Source: Brumimicrobium ulvae
GTDB lineage: Bacteria; Bacteroidota; Bacteroidia; Flavobacteriales_D; Crocinitomicaceae
Assembly (NCBI RefSeq): GCF_947504225.1
Contig: NZ_CANNGT010000003.1
Location: 1-56,287, forward strand
DNA length: 56,287 nucleotides
Reading direction: 5' to 3'
Position numbers and translations under genes: made by a program. This document shows positions 26,307 through 37,100 of this stretch, piece after piece. Every line of letters begins with the position of its first letter. Within the stretch, counting starts at the first letter, position 1. The notes beneath the pieces were generated by a model. The model searched no databases, had not been told where the DNA came from, and was given only the letters and a program-made list of their open reading frames with translations.

Positions 26307-26634
26307 CTAGAAAAATGCCGTACCTTCGACACTTTTTGTTTAAGCGTTATGACATTCATTATTTGCAATCGACACACTAAACCTTTCAAACGCAATAAAA
26401 AGGCTTCAAATAATGGTTTATTCTTAAAGACAGGAGAATAGTGAATTTAAGCATATTTAGTTGTTGTAAGACAAAGAATCAAAACAAAAAGAACTAACTC
26501 TTTTTAATCTCATCCACAAAAATTCATAAAGGGTCTGGTGTTTTAACTAGAATTCTGTATCCTATAAATTAATAGTTGCGTAATGCCGGGGAACAATAAA
26601 CTTTTGTCTATTTTTATGATCAGATGCTAATCTT

Positions 26635-28302
26635 ATGTTGAAGGTAAATCACAGTCGAACGATAATATTTTTAAAGAAATTCTTTTTTGTCTTAGGACTT
26701 ATTATTTGTTCTTTAATCTTTACTTCATCCTCTTTTTCACAAGAAAACGACAATTTAATTTATAAGCTAGAACATTTTGACTCATTAGAATGGAAAGAAA
26801 AAACAAAAGTGGCCATTGCATATAGTGAAACAGATTTAAATTATAATGTAGTCAACATTTATATACTTTGGTATTATGAATTTTTATCTCTTTATGACAT
26901 AGAAAATTACAAGATCATATTTAATAAAACCTCTTTTCCAAACGAAGAACTGCAGGAAGACTCTTTGTTTTTTTCTTTAAAAATCAACCTTTATGATGAC
27001 GATTCTTTAAAAGCCGAATCGACATATGAATTAATGAAGGCCAAAAGCAATAAGAATCGAAATCTAGCTGGTCAACAACTTTCGGATTATTACTACTATA
27101 GTAATCCGCAAAAATCGTTAAAATACCTTGAAGAGGTTTTTAATTTTAACATTGACGATTACCTAAATACCAAAAGGAAAATCTGGAGATATAATAGTAT
27201 AGTTGACAATTACTTTAGATTACTCTATTCCAATAGAAAACATAAAACAATTATTGGGTTTTGTGATAGTATTCTTATTTACAAGCCAAATAATGAGATT
27301 TGGATGGAAAGAAAAGCCAAATCACAATTTGCTCTAAATCAATTCAAAGAAGCTTCACAAACATATCATAAACTCTATGACTTAACCAATAAGATGCAGC
27401 ATTTACAAAGTCTCATGTATACCTATACGAATGTCAATGATACTGTTTCTGCCCTTCATACATTGAGAAAAAACATTGAGCTTAGAGGAAAGAAAGACAT
27501 TGAAAGCAGGCATTTTTTTCTTGATTACTTAGACCTGTTCAAAATAGACAAACTAAAAGATTCACTTGTCAGAGAGGTCTTAAAAAAAGAACCTGAATAC
27601 TATATTTCTAACATTCCTTCAGAAGGATTTTATTATTACTCTATATTTCAAGCGGAAAACCAGCAAATAAACGAGGGAATTGAAACCCTATTCCTAGCAA
27701 TTGAGATGGTGGATACGACCAATTCAGTATACCAATCTAATTCATACCCTCCAAGTTTTCATTCAGTATACGATTACTATATCACCAATGAAGATGGAAC
27801 TTTACTTAAGAGTAAATACTATAACAGAATTGCTTGGTATTACACCTTTTTGGGGAAAAAGAGAAAATCATTAATAGCGCACAGGAAAGCCCTAGAATTT
27901 TACGGATGTAATCCCAACTCCAATTACAGACTTGCTTATTTACATAAATCCAAATTTTGGAGAAGCAATAATAAAGCGATTCCTTTCTATGAAAATATAA
28001 TCTCCTGCAACACTATTGGATGGAGTAGTTATTATGCAATCAATCAGTTATCAAGACACTATTACTACAAAGAAGGAAACGCTAAAAAAGCTAAAGAATT
28101 ACTTCTATCTATCTTTTCCTATGGTGAATTACAAAGTACTGACTATGTCCTTTTATCCCAAATTTATGAAGAAGAAGGAAACTATTTTGAAGCGATAAAA
28201 ATGATTGATCAGGCAATTGCATTAGAAAATGAAGAATGGTATCGTGAATATTGCAAAGACATTAAGGTAAGACTGGAATTTTCGCAGAGATTAAAAAATT
28301 AA
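26635..28302 (+). CDS. exported TPR-repeat protein of unknown function
   Basis: 555 aa. A basic N-terminus and hydrophobic stretch (FFFVLGLIICSLIFTSSSFSQ) give a signal peptide ending near residue 36. The rest is helical with TPR-like pairs, clearest at the C-terminus (AKELLLSIFSYGELQ, DYVLLSQIYEEEGNYFEAIKMIDQAIALENEE). Probably a periplasmic scaffold. It stands alone, preceded by the decayed RHS/ParE patch and convergent with the CAP-domain gene 13 bp away. Lower GC and many Tyr/Asn residues, in keeping with an accessory gene. No partner evident. Confidence 0.75.
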   Translation: MLKVNHSRTIIFLKKFFFVLGLIICSLIFTSSSFSQENDNLIYKLEHFDSLEWKEKTKVAIAYSETDLNYNVVNIYILWYYEFLSLYDIENYKIIFNKTSFPNEELQEDSLFFSLKINLYDDDSLKAESTYELMKAKSNKNRNLAGQQLSDYYYYSNPQKSLKYLEEVFNFNIDDYLNTKRKIWRYNSIVDNYFRLLYSNRKHKTIIGFCDSILIYKPNNEIWMERKAKSQFALNQFKEASQTYHKLYDLTNKMQHLQSLMYTYTNVNDTVSALHTLRKNIELRGKKDIESRHFFLDYLDLFKIDKLKDSLVREVLKKEPEYYISNIPSEGFYYYSIFQAENQQINEGIETLFLAIEMVDTTNSVYQSNSYPPSFHSVYDYYITNEDGTLLKSKYYNRIAWYYTFLGKKRKSLIAHRKALEFYGCNPNSNYRLAYLHKSKFWRSNNKAIPFYENIISCNTIGWSSYYAINQLSRHYYYKEGNAKKAKELLLSIFSYGELQSTDYVLLSQIYEEEGNYFEAIKMIDQAIALENEEWYREYCKDIKVRLEFSQRLKN

Positions 28303-28315
28303 CTCCCTCATCACC

Positions 28316-30982
28316 CTACTCTTCACCATAGTAAATACCATTCAAATAATCGTTTTTTCCTTCACATTGACTACAGTAGAGTTTTCTCAATGCTTCATGA
28401 TCGAAAACTTGAAATGGAATTCCACAGGGTTTGATAAACATATTACACCATATTTCTGGAGGTAAAATCTTACTGTCATCAATCAGTTTCTGGTAATACA
28501 CTTCAGAGAATGGTGCAGTCTTGTGTTGATAAGCAACTTCGTTTACAAAGGCACGAATTTCATCATTAGTGTTATGAAAAGGCATGACCATATTCAGGGC
28601 TAACTCTGGATTTTGATAAAATATGGCCATTCGGGCAAGGTGCAACATCAATGAGTCATTCAGTGATTCGTTATCGGAATAATACTGATGAACCTGAGAT
28701 AAAGCCATAATGGCATTCTTTTGTTCGCCTTCTGGATTTGAGTTGAAATGGTGATTCAAGGCAAGCATATTTAAATTGAAGTTCACCTTATCGATATTCT
28801 TTTTGGCCATTTCAAAATCTTCATAGTAGCTTTTCAATTGAATTGCTCGTGGTTTTAATACTTCCAATTGTTGCTGGGTAAGTTTTTTACGCTCAATCAA
28901 TTCTTCTGAAATCATCTTCAACATCCAATAATTGAACTCTGGAATAAAATCAATTTTTGTGGAATTCTTATAATTATTGAAATAATAAGACCTGTTCTTC
29001 TCATAATCGTCAAATGTTGAAAACACTTCTGGATATTCTTTACCAAAAAGTAAGTAATACTGAACCAAACGTGGATTCTGTTCCATGACAGGTGGCGGTT
29101 CCATTGCCAAAAAAATATCTGGTTGAAGAAAATCTTTCTGAATCATGGCATAGGTGTATTTGTACAGGTCAGCCATTGAATTCAATTCAGACTCAAAATT
29201 AATTCTGCTTTTGTACTTTTGAAGGATGTCTTCGTTTAAACGAATGAATTCCTTTTTGATGTAGTATTTCAACGATTTCAGATTGGGAATGACATGAAAA
29301 TAGACCATTACATCTCCTTTCCTTGAAGCCGCTAACTGAGGCTCTAACTGTGTAGAATTCCGATTCACTTCCTTCAACAATTCTTTGTTATTCAATTGAC
29401 TGAGCGGACGTGTTTCGTGATTTCTTCTGATTGCTCTTCTGAAATCGGTCCAATTGATCGCGGTACTAATAGATTTTTCAATTTCCTTCTCTTGAATTCC
29501 TTGAAAAATATCAGCTATGTTTTCCCCTCTTTTGATTTGCAATTGTGCATTAATGGCTGAATCACCTTCTACGGAAGAAAATGCTTTTATTTTCACCGAA
29601 TCGATAATAAAATCATACTCAGAGAGCGTGCTTATATTTTTGAGTACCGTTTCCTTTTCAAAATTATACCGACCTTGTTGAAACGGAATAGAAAAGGACA
29701 GTTGATCAGGGCTGATTTGAAATAAATAATCTACCGTATCGGGTTGAAAAGGAATAAAATCTGTGCTTTTATATTCTTCGTATACATCACCACAATAATT
29801 GGTAAAATAATATACATCGCAAATCTGTTTGTCTTTGATCACAATCAAATTATGATTAAAAAAACGCGGTCCATTTCTGGGCGGTTTTCCCAATCGAATT
29901 TCAAAGTATTCACTCGTGTATTTGTCTAATCGATATTGTCCAAAGCGCTTGAAAAACTTCACCGAATCTTTCCTGAAAATATAAGGGAAAAACTTAACTT
30001 CCTTATTGGCTTTCCTTTTGCGGAATCCACGCTCTAAATCTTTCCTAAACTTCGGTTCCAACAACATCCCGTTCAAACGCAACTGTCCATTCCTACGACT
30101 TGGTTTTTCATAATAAAATGGACTTCCACAAGCATAATCTTCATAATCGACCAACTCTACTGCAAAACCGTCCCACTTGTTGCGAATGAGTTTATTGACA
30201 TACGCTGAATTTTCAACACGTAATACGAATCCCTTGCGTTCATCATAAGCTAAAGAAATATCTGGTGATTCTTTATGTTTATCAGGACAACTTGCGCAAA
30301 CTTCTAACTTATCATGTCTTAATTTATAAGGGTATTTATATTTAGGAATCAATTCCTGAGGAACTTCATCAAAACTATTGATTTGTTGCGGAGGTGCATA
30401 ATTGGAGTAGGGAAAAAAGGTTGAACTTTCTTCAAAAACGAATCGAAAATCAACTTTAGCGAATTTTTGACAAGCGAAAATTGCTTTTTTCTCATTATGT
30501 ACACTAACACTCACTCCCGTAATTTCATAATCAGATGAAATAATGTTTTGATAATGTCCTGGTGAATTCACCCAATTAGTTACGAATGATTTTGCTATAC
30601 TTCCATACGTTTCTGAAGATGCACCATAAGAAATAGATGCGACATTTTCTCCTACATTATAATTCACAGCACCATAAAGTTCAGCGCGCAATTGGGGGGT
30701 TCTCTTTTCCTTATTTTGAGATTGATAATGCGAAAGCCTTCCATATTGTTTTAAAAATTGCGCATGATCCGCTGAAGCAAGGTATAAAATGGAATCGTTA
30801 ACCAAAGGATTTAACCCTTTTTCGACACGCACTTCATCAATTCCTTTTTTGATCAGGTGCTCCAAATACTTCACATTGGGGTTGTTTTCATCAAAATAAG
30901 TGGTAGGTGATTGTGACCAACTCCATTGAAGCGAAATAAATAGGAATAAGATAGGCAATATTTTGGAAAGGCGAAATGACAT
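28316..30982 (-). CDS. CAP/SCP-domain exported protein with OmpA-like middle segment
   Basis: 888 aa. Signal peptide 1-23 (LQWSWSQ). CAP (cysteine-rich secretory/PR-1-like) domain at ~35-175: LIKKGIDEVRVEKGLNPL, ASADHAQFL, NVGENVA, FVTNWVNSPGHYQNI, ITGVSVSV, CQKFAKV. CAP domains of bacteria are mostly secreted with unclear activity. A middle part (~465-500, IDSVKIKAFSSVEGDS, NAQLQIKRGENIADIF) resembles the C-terminal peptidoglycan-binding part of OmpA domains. The C-terminal third is helical, with a Cys-x2-Cys end (YCSQCEGKN) and an earlier CASCPDKH. Single gene, convergent with the TPR gene. The role may be at the cell wall (inference). Confidence 0.78.
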   Translation of the reverse strand: MSFRLSKILPILFLFISLQWSWSQSPTTYFDENNPNVKYLEHLIKKGIDEVRVEKGLNPLVNDSILYLASADHAQFLKQYGRLSHYQSQNKEKRTPQLRAELYGAVNYNVGENVASISYGASSETYGSIAKSFVTNWVNSPGHYQNIISSDYEITGVSVSVHNEKKAIFACQKFAKVDFRFVFEESSTFFPYSNYAPPQQINSFDEVPQELIPKYKYPYKLRHDKLEVCASCPDKHKESPDISLAYDERKGFVLRVENSAYVNKLIRNKWDGFAVELVDYEDYACGSPFYYEKPSRRNGQLRLNGMLLEPKFRKDLERGFRKRKANKEVKFFPYIFRKDSVKFFKRFGQYRLDKYTSEYFEIRLGKPPRNGPRFFNHNLIVIKDKQICDVYYFTNYCGDVYEEYKSTDFIPFQPDTVDYLFQISPDQLSFSIPFQQGRYNFEKETVLKNISTLSEYDFIIDSVKIKAFSSVEGDSAINAQLQIKRGENIADIFQGIQEKEIEKSISTAINWTDFRRAIRRNHETRPLSQLNNKELLKEVNRNSTQLEPQLAASRKGDVMVYFHVIPNLKSLKYYIKKEFIRLNEDILQKYKSRINFESELNSMADLYKYTYAMIQKDFLQPDIFLAMEPPPVMEQNPRLVQYYLLFGKEYPEVFSTFDDYEKNRSYYFNNYKNSTKIDFIPEFNYWMLKMISEELIERKKLTQQQLEVLKPRAIQLKSYYEDFEMAKKNIDKVNFNLNMLALNHHFNSNPEGEQKNAIMALSQVHQYYSDNESLNDSLMLHLARMAIFYQNPELALNMVMPFHNTNDEIRAFVNEVAYQHKTAPFSEVYYQKLIDDSKILPPEIWCNMFIKPCGIPFQVFDHEALRKLYCSQCEGKNDYLNGIYYGEE

Positions 30983-31070
30983 AGTTTAAATGTATAAATA
31001 TTATTCAGCATGGCGAAATGCTTTCACTTTTCTTTTGCACATTTATTAATATTGTAGGTGAAATTCATTA

Positions 31071-31101
31071 AAAAAGGGTTACAAGTCGGAACTTGTAACC
31101 C
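31071..31101 (-). terminator. rho-independent terminator of the giant adhesin gene
   Basis: Perfect 11-bp inverted repeat GGGTTACAAGT (31076-31086) / ACTTGTAACCC (31091-31101) with a 4-base loop. On the minus strand the stem is followed by TTTTT (31075-31071). It lies about 40 bp after the stop of the 3250-aa gene. Confidence 0.88.
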
Positions 31102-31142
31102 TTCATTTTATTCAATTATATTTCTCGGCCCTCTATTATATT

Positions 31143-34100
31143 TTATTGCTTTACAATTCTAAAGGTCTCCTCACCTACTTTCAACATATACATCCCTTTT
31201 GCAAATGTTGTTATGTCGACTTGGTTTTGGCCAGCTACAAACTCACCTTCTTTCAATAGTTTCCCATTGATGTTTAGAATTCTGTAGGTTTGATTTTGTT
31301 GAATTCCATCAACTGTGATTTGTCCTTGTGTTGGATTGGGGTACACACTTATTGAAACCAATTCTTCGTCTTCTATACCAACTGTTGAAATCATGTAGCA
31401 AGCGGAAGTATCGGTACAGCCATTTTCTGTAATGATCACAGCGTAATTCCCATTGCTGGTTGCCGTATAAGATGAACTTGTGGCTCCACCAATAAAGACA
31501 TTGTTATTATCACAATCAATCCATTGGTAACTTGTTGCCGAAGTATTCAAAGCTGTTAAGGTAGTTCCTGTTACTGAAATACTTAAATCAACAGAATTAA
31601 CGGTAACTGTTTCTGTTTGTGTCGCACTACAACCATTGACATCCGTTCCGGTAACTTCGTAAGTTATTGTCGAAGTTGGTGCTACGGAAACCATTGCATC
31701 TGTTCCTAAACCATTCGACCAGGTATATGTAGCCGCTCCACTTGCAGTTAGGGAAGTAGTTTCTCCCTCACAAATTGAAGTATTCCCACTGATAGAAACT
31801 ACAGGTTCAGCATTTACATTTACAGATACAACATCCGTTGAAGTACATCCATTATTATCTGTTCCTGTTACAGTGTATTCTGTAGTACTTGTCGGACTCA
31901 CATTTACAGTTGAGCCTGTTCCTGCACCATTACTCCAAGAATAAGTTGATGCTCCACTTACTGATAAACTTGTCGTTTCGTTTTCACAAATCGTCACATC
32001 ATTCGAGGCCGTAACCGTTGGTACAGCGTTCGCTGTTACAATCACCTCATCTGTAGCAGAACATCCATTCAAATCTGTTCCTGTTACGGTGTAAGTTGTA
32101 GTCGACATTGGAGCAACACTAACCGAACTTCCTGCTCCAGCACCATTATCCCATACATAAGAATCTGCTCCAACCGCAGAGATAGAAGTAGATGCACCAG
32201 AACAAACTGCAACATCTGCTGAAGCTTGTACGTTAGGCAAAGCGTTTACATTTACTGTAATTGGCAGTTCAGTTGAACATCCATTATTAGCAGTTCCCGT
32301 TACTGTGTAAATAGTTGAGATACTTGGTGAAACGGCAACACTTGAATTGGTTCCCAGGGCATTGTCCCACATGTATGTTGCCGCTCCTGAAGCATTCAAC
32401 ACTGTTGAACCACCTTGACATAATTCTGTATTACCTGTAAAACTTAAAGTCGGTGCCTGATTTACAGTTACTGCTACTTGAGCTGTTGCTGAACAACCAT
32501 TGGCATTTGTTCCTGTTACGGTATATACTGTAGAGTTTGTTGGAGCAACGGTAACTAGCATTCCACTTCCTGCACCATTGTCCCATGTATAAGTTGAAGC
32601 TCCTGAAACAGAAAGATCAATTGATTCTCCAGAACAAATGGTCGCGTTATTCGAAACTGCAAGTACTGGAGAAGTCACCACAGTCACCTGAACCTCATCG
32701 GTTGATGTACAACCGTTAGCATTGGTTCCTGTTACGGTATAAGTGGTTGTTGCAGTTGGCGTAACATTAACTGTTGCTCCTACTCCTGCTCCATTATCCC
32801 ATGAATAAGAAGTTGCTCCTGTTGCTGTTAAGTTCGCTGATTCACCTTCACAAATAGTAAGGTCTGCAGTTGCTGAAATTGCTGGCCCGGAATGAACATT
32901 TACAACATGGTCCACTGTTACATCACATGCTCCTGGAGAAGATCCTGTAACGCTATAAACAGTCGTAGAAGTTGGTGAAACAACAATATTTGCTGTAGTT
33001 TCTCCAGTAGACCATAAATAATTACTGCTTCCACTTGCTGTCAATACAATGCTTTCGCCATTACACAGCGTGTTTGGTCCGGTTATATTGACACTCGCTT
33101 CTGGTTTTACTGTAATTGTAATGGAACTACTCGAAGAACAGCCGTTGGCAGTTGCCCCGATTACTGTTAAAGTAGTATCTCCCGTTGGTGTAATGGTTTG
33201 ACTTGCACCTGAAAAGGCATTACTCCAATTATAATTTAACGCTCCTGAAGCAGTTAATGTAACTGATTCACCTTGACAAATCGAAGTTGCTCCAGAAATG
33301 AAGACGTTAGGAGTAGTTTCAACAGTTACCGTTGCTGATGCTATAGAAGAACATCCATTGACATCTGTTCCTGTAACTTGATATGAAGTCGTTAATGTTG
33401 GCGAAACCGTTTGTGTGGCGTTCGTAGAAAGATCATCCCAAACATAACTCAATCCACCATTTGCAATCAAGTTTGTCGTTTCTCCATTACAGATTTCTAA
33501 ATTCCCTGCGATGGTAATGTTAGGAAGTGGTGTCACTTGGATATTGATGGTATCTGTAGATTGACATCCATTTGCATCTGTTCCAATGACCGTATAATCA
33601 TCCGATGATGTCGGTACAAAAGCTACTCCGTCGGACACTCCATTGTTCCAAACATAAGTAGCGGCACCATTTCCTGAGAGTGTTACTGACTCTCCTTTAC
33701 AAACTGCAAGACTCGTTGCGCTAGCAGTAACCAACGGTGTAGCATTTACGGTAATATTAAGATCAGAGGTAACAGAGTTTCCACATTGATTTTGCGCTTG
33801 AACGGAAATCATTCCAGAAACATCTGGGGTAATTCCAATTTGATTACTTGTACTGCTTCCCAACCAAGAACCAGGAATACTCCAAGAATAAGCTGTTACA
33901 TTCGGATCAGCTACAACAGAGTAATTATTCAAAGTTGAAGCACAAACTTCATTGTTTCCAGCAATTGCTGTTGGTGCCGCTGGAACATCAAAAACATGAA
34001 TCGTAATTCCATTTGAGGTAACCGTAGAGGTTGAAACACAATATTCACTTGATGTTAATTCTAAACTAACCACATCACCATCCGAGAGGGTTGAAAAATT

Positions 34101-37100
34101 CGCTGTGCTTCCAGTAAAACCAGTAGAAACTCCATTGACTTTCCAATCATAATTTGGACTTCCACCTTCATTACTCACAGAGGCTGAGAAGTTAACTGTT
34201 TCCCCTACGCAAATCGTGTCTTTGGATGCTGTTATAGAAACTGTTGGTGTCAATAGTGGATTTACTGTAAACGTCATTGTGTTTGAAGTTGTTGGACTTC
34301 CAGTAACACATGCTAAATTTGAAGTCATGATTACACTTACTTCATCTCCATGATTTAAAGAATTCGTTGAAAAGTTTGCAGTACTTATTCCAGTAGAAAC
34401 TGAATTCACCATCCAATCATAAACAGGTGTACTTCCTCCATTTGTTGGAGAAGCCGTAAAGTTCACAGTTGTTCCTGCGCAAATCACTGAAGGTTGATCT
34501 GCAGAAATAGCAACAGAAGCCACAAGTGAAGGATTATTTTCAACAGTAACGACTACACTATCTGTGGAGACACAAGTACCATTTGTACTATTTACATAAT
34601 ACGTCGTAGTGGTATTTGGCGTTGCAATTGGAGTAGCACTATTGGGGTCATCCAATCCGACAGTTGGTGTCCATGAATAATTGACTCCATTTGAAGCAGA
34701 GAGCGATACTGAAGTCCCAGAACATACTGTTTGATTGGGTGTTAAAATTTCTACTGAATTACTTTCAATAACAAAGAGTGCATCGCTAATGTCTTCCTTA
34801 ATCGTTCCCGAAACGAGAACACGCACTAAAACACCATTTTCATCAATATTTGGAACCACCCAATCGTAGGAAGAGCTTGTCGTTGGGTAATCTTCAATGA
34901 TGGTCGTCCAACTTGTTCCACCATCTGTACTGTAGAATAGGTCGTACATTCCGAAAGTAGATTCTTCTGACCAATCAATGGTATACGTCGCACATCCTAT
35001 TAAAGTATCTCCACCGTTTGGTGTTGTGATGGTAATTGGCGGTGCAGTATTGGTGATGGTAAACGGAACATTACTTACGTCTTGCTTACAGTTATCAATG
35101 TTGTCTTGAACTCTTATTAAACATTGTGTTGACAAATCATTTGGAACTGTCCAAGCGTAAGTGTTTGTGGAAGTATTGTGTCCGATAATAATCGTATTCC
35201 AAGTCACTCCATTGTCAGACGAATAATAAAGGTCATAGATATTAGAGATCCCATCAGAGTCCCATTCGATATTATACACACTTCCGACCTGCATAATTCC
35301 CCCAAAATTCGGTTGCGTAAGTGTTACAGGTTTCGTAATTGTAAAGGTAGCATCACTTTCATCAAAGTAAGCCGTTTGGTAATAAGGTTCTACTTTTACT
35401 AGTGCTTGACTAGTAGGAATATTGGGCATTGTCCAGTTGTAAGTTGCAGTACTGGCATTCGATACCCAGTTGGTAACAATTGTGGTCCAATTGGTTCCTC
35501 CATCTATAGAATAATAGATATTGTATCGGTTCCAAGCTGGAGAACGGTCAAAGGAAATTGAGGTTACTGTACAGCCTCCCCAATTGGTTATTCCGTCATC
35601 TCCGTTAGGAGTGATAATCGTTACTGCCGGTTTAATTCTAAATACATTATCACTAACATCATAACGACTCACGTCTGAAGTTTCAGAAACGCGAATTAAA
35701 CACAGTGCAGAATTCTCATTGGGAAGTGTCCATGAATGACTTCCATCATTTGAAGTAGAAGTCACAATGTTATTCCATGATAAGCCATTGTCTATTGAAT
35801 ATTCAATTCTAACATTTCCATAAAAGGTTGAATTGTCCCATGTAATTGTCGTTGACATTCCAGAATAGAATTCTTCACCTCCATTCGGCAATAAAACGAT
35901 AGGGTTTTTAGGAGAAATCGTAAAGACATTGTCACTTGCATCTCTATTGCATGATTGTCCATCCACACGCACTTCAATCATCGCATTATTGGAAGGAGTA
36001 TTAGGAACTGTCCAGTTGTAATTATTTCCAATGACATTATTCGCAACTAGTGACCATGAAGATCCGCCATTGATTGATGAGTAAACATCATACGGACCTG
36101 AAGTATTGGCTGTATTGGTCCATGAAATCAATGTTGATGAGGCAGCAACAAAAGACTCTCCTCCATTGGGTGTTGTAACTTCTACATCCACTTTAGCTGG
36201 AAGAATGGTGAAAGTATATGCAGTTGTATCACAAAATCCTGTTCCATCATTTGTAGTACACGCCATAAATTTACATTCGTTGCTGCTTATGCCGTTGGGA
36301 ACATTGAAATTTCGTGTGGCATTTGTATAAGACGAACTATTCGAATGATTCGCAAAGTTGACCCAATTGGCGCCGTTGTCAATTGAATAATACAAATAAG
36401 TAGTGTAGCCTTCACAAACTTTAGAATAGTTGAATTCAACCGGGAAGTTTTCACATCCATACAAAGTATCGGTAAACACCGTTGTGATTTCAACAGGCTG
36501 TTTTATTGTGAAAGGTGCATCACTGATGTCAAAGTGAGAAAGATCATTGGTTTGTGAGACTTTGATTAATGTATTCTGAATCAATCCAGAAGGAACGCTA
36601 TGCCAAGTATGTGAACCGTCATTTGAAGTGCTCGTTACGATTGGACTCCAAGTTACTCCATTATCTGTCGAATAATCTAATCGAACACTTGAATAGAAAG
36701 TCGAATTGTCCCAAGTAATATTTATACTACAACTCGAAGGAAACTCTTCTCCACCATTAGGATAAGTTAATTCAGGTGTTCTTTTGCCAATGGTAAAAAC
36801 AGCATCACTTTCATCAAAATTACACGATTGATTGTTGAATACCACTTTGATTTTCGCATTGCTTGTTGGGGAATTGGGAACAGTCCAATTAAAACTTGTA
36901 CTATTCAGGTCATTCGCAATTGAAGTATAAGAACTTCCTCCATTGGTAGAATAATAAACGTCATAGGTTCCAACTAATCCCGAAGTATTGGACCATGATA
37001 AAGAAACCACATCATCAGGTTGAACCGTTTCTCCACCGTTCAATGCGACTACTTCCACATCGATTTTTGCGGGTAAAATAGTAAAAGTATACGCTGAAGT

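Larger units (their letters stand above)
25412..26535. repeat. imperfect 22-bp inverted repeat bracketing the RHS/ParE remnants
   Basis: The 22 bases at 25412-25433, read on the minus strand, match 26514-26535 on the plus strand at 19 of 22 positions (shared core AATTCATAAAG followed by RGTC, preceded by CCACA). Weaker similarity continues a few bases inwards. They enclose ~1.08 kb containing only gene debris. Could be ends of a decayed mobile element or a dispersed repeat; no flanking target duplication is evident. Confidence 0.45.
25841..26634. other. 794-bp intergenic stretch of gene debris and small palindromes
   Basis: No intact gene. It contains the RelE/ParE remnant (about 26008-26236), a GC-richer imperfect palindrome around 25970-26000 (GCTTCGCC ... 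GCGGAAGC), two perfect hairpins (26242-26256 and 26287-26306) and a 9-bp inverted repeat CATTATTTG/CAAATAATG (26357-26365 / 26407-26415). The remainder is AT-rich with no recognised feature; the promoter of the downstream TPR gene should be near its end. Confidence 0.6.
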
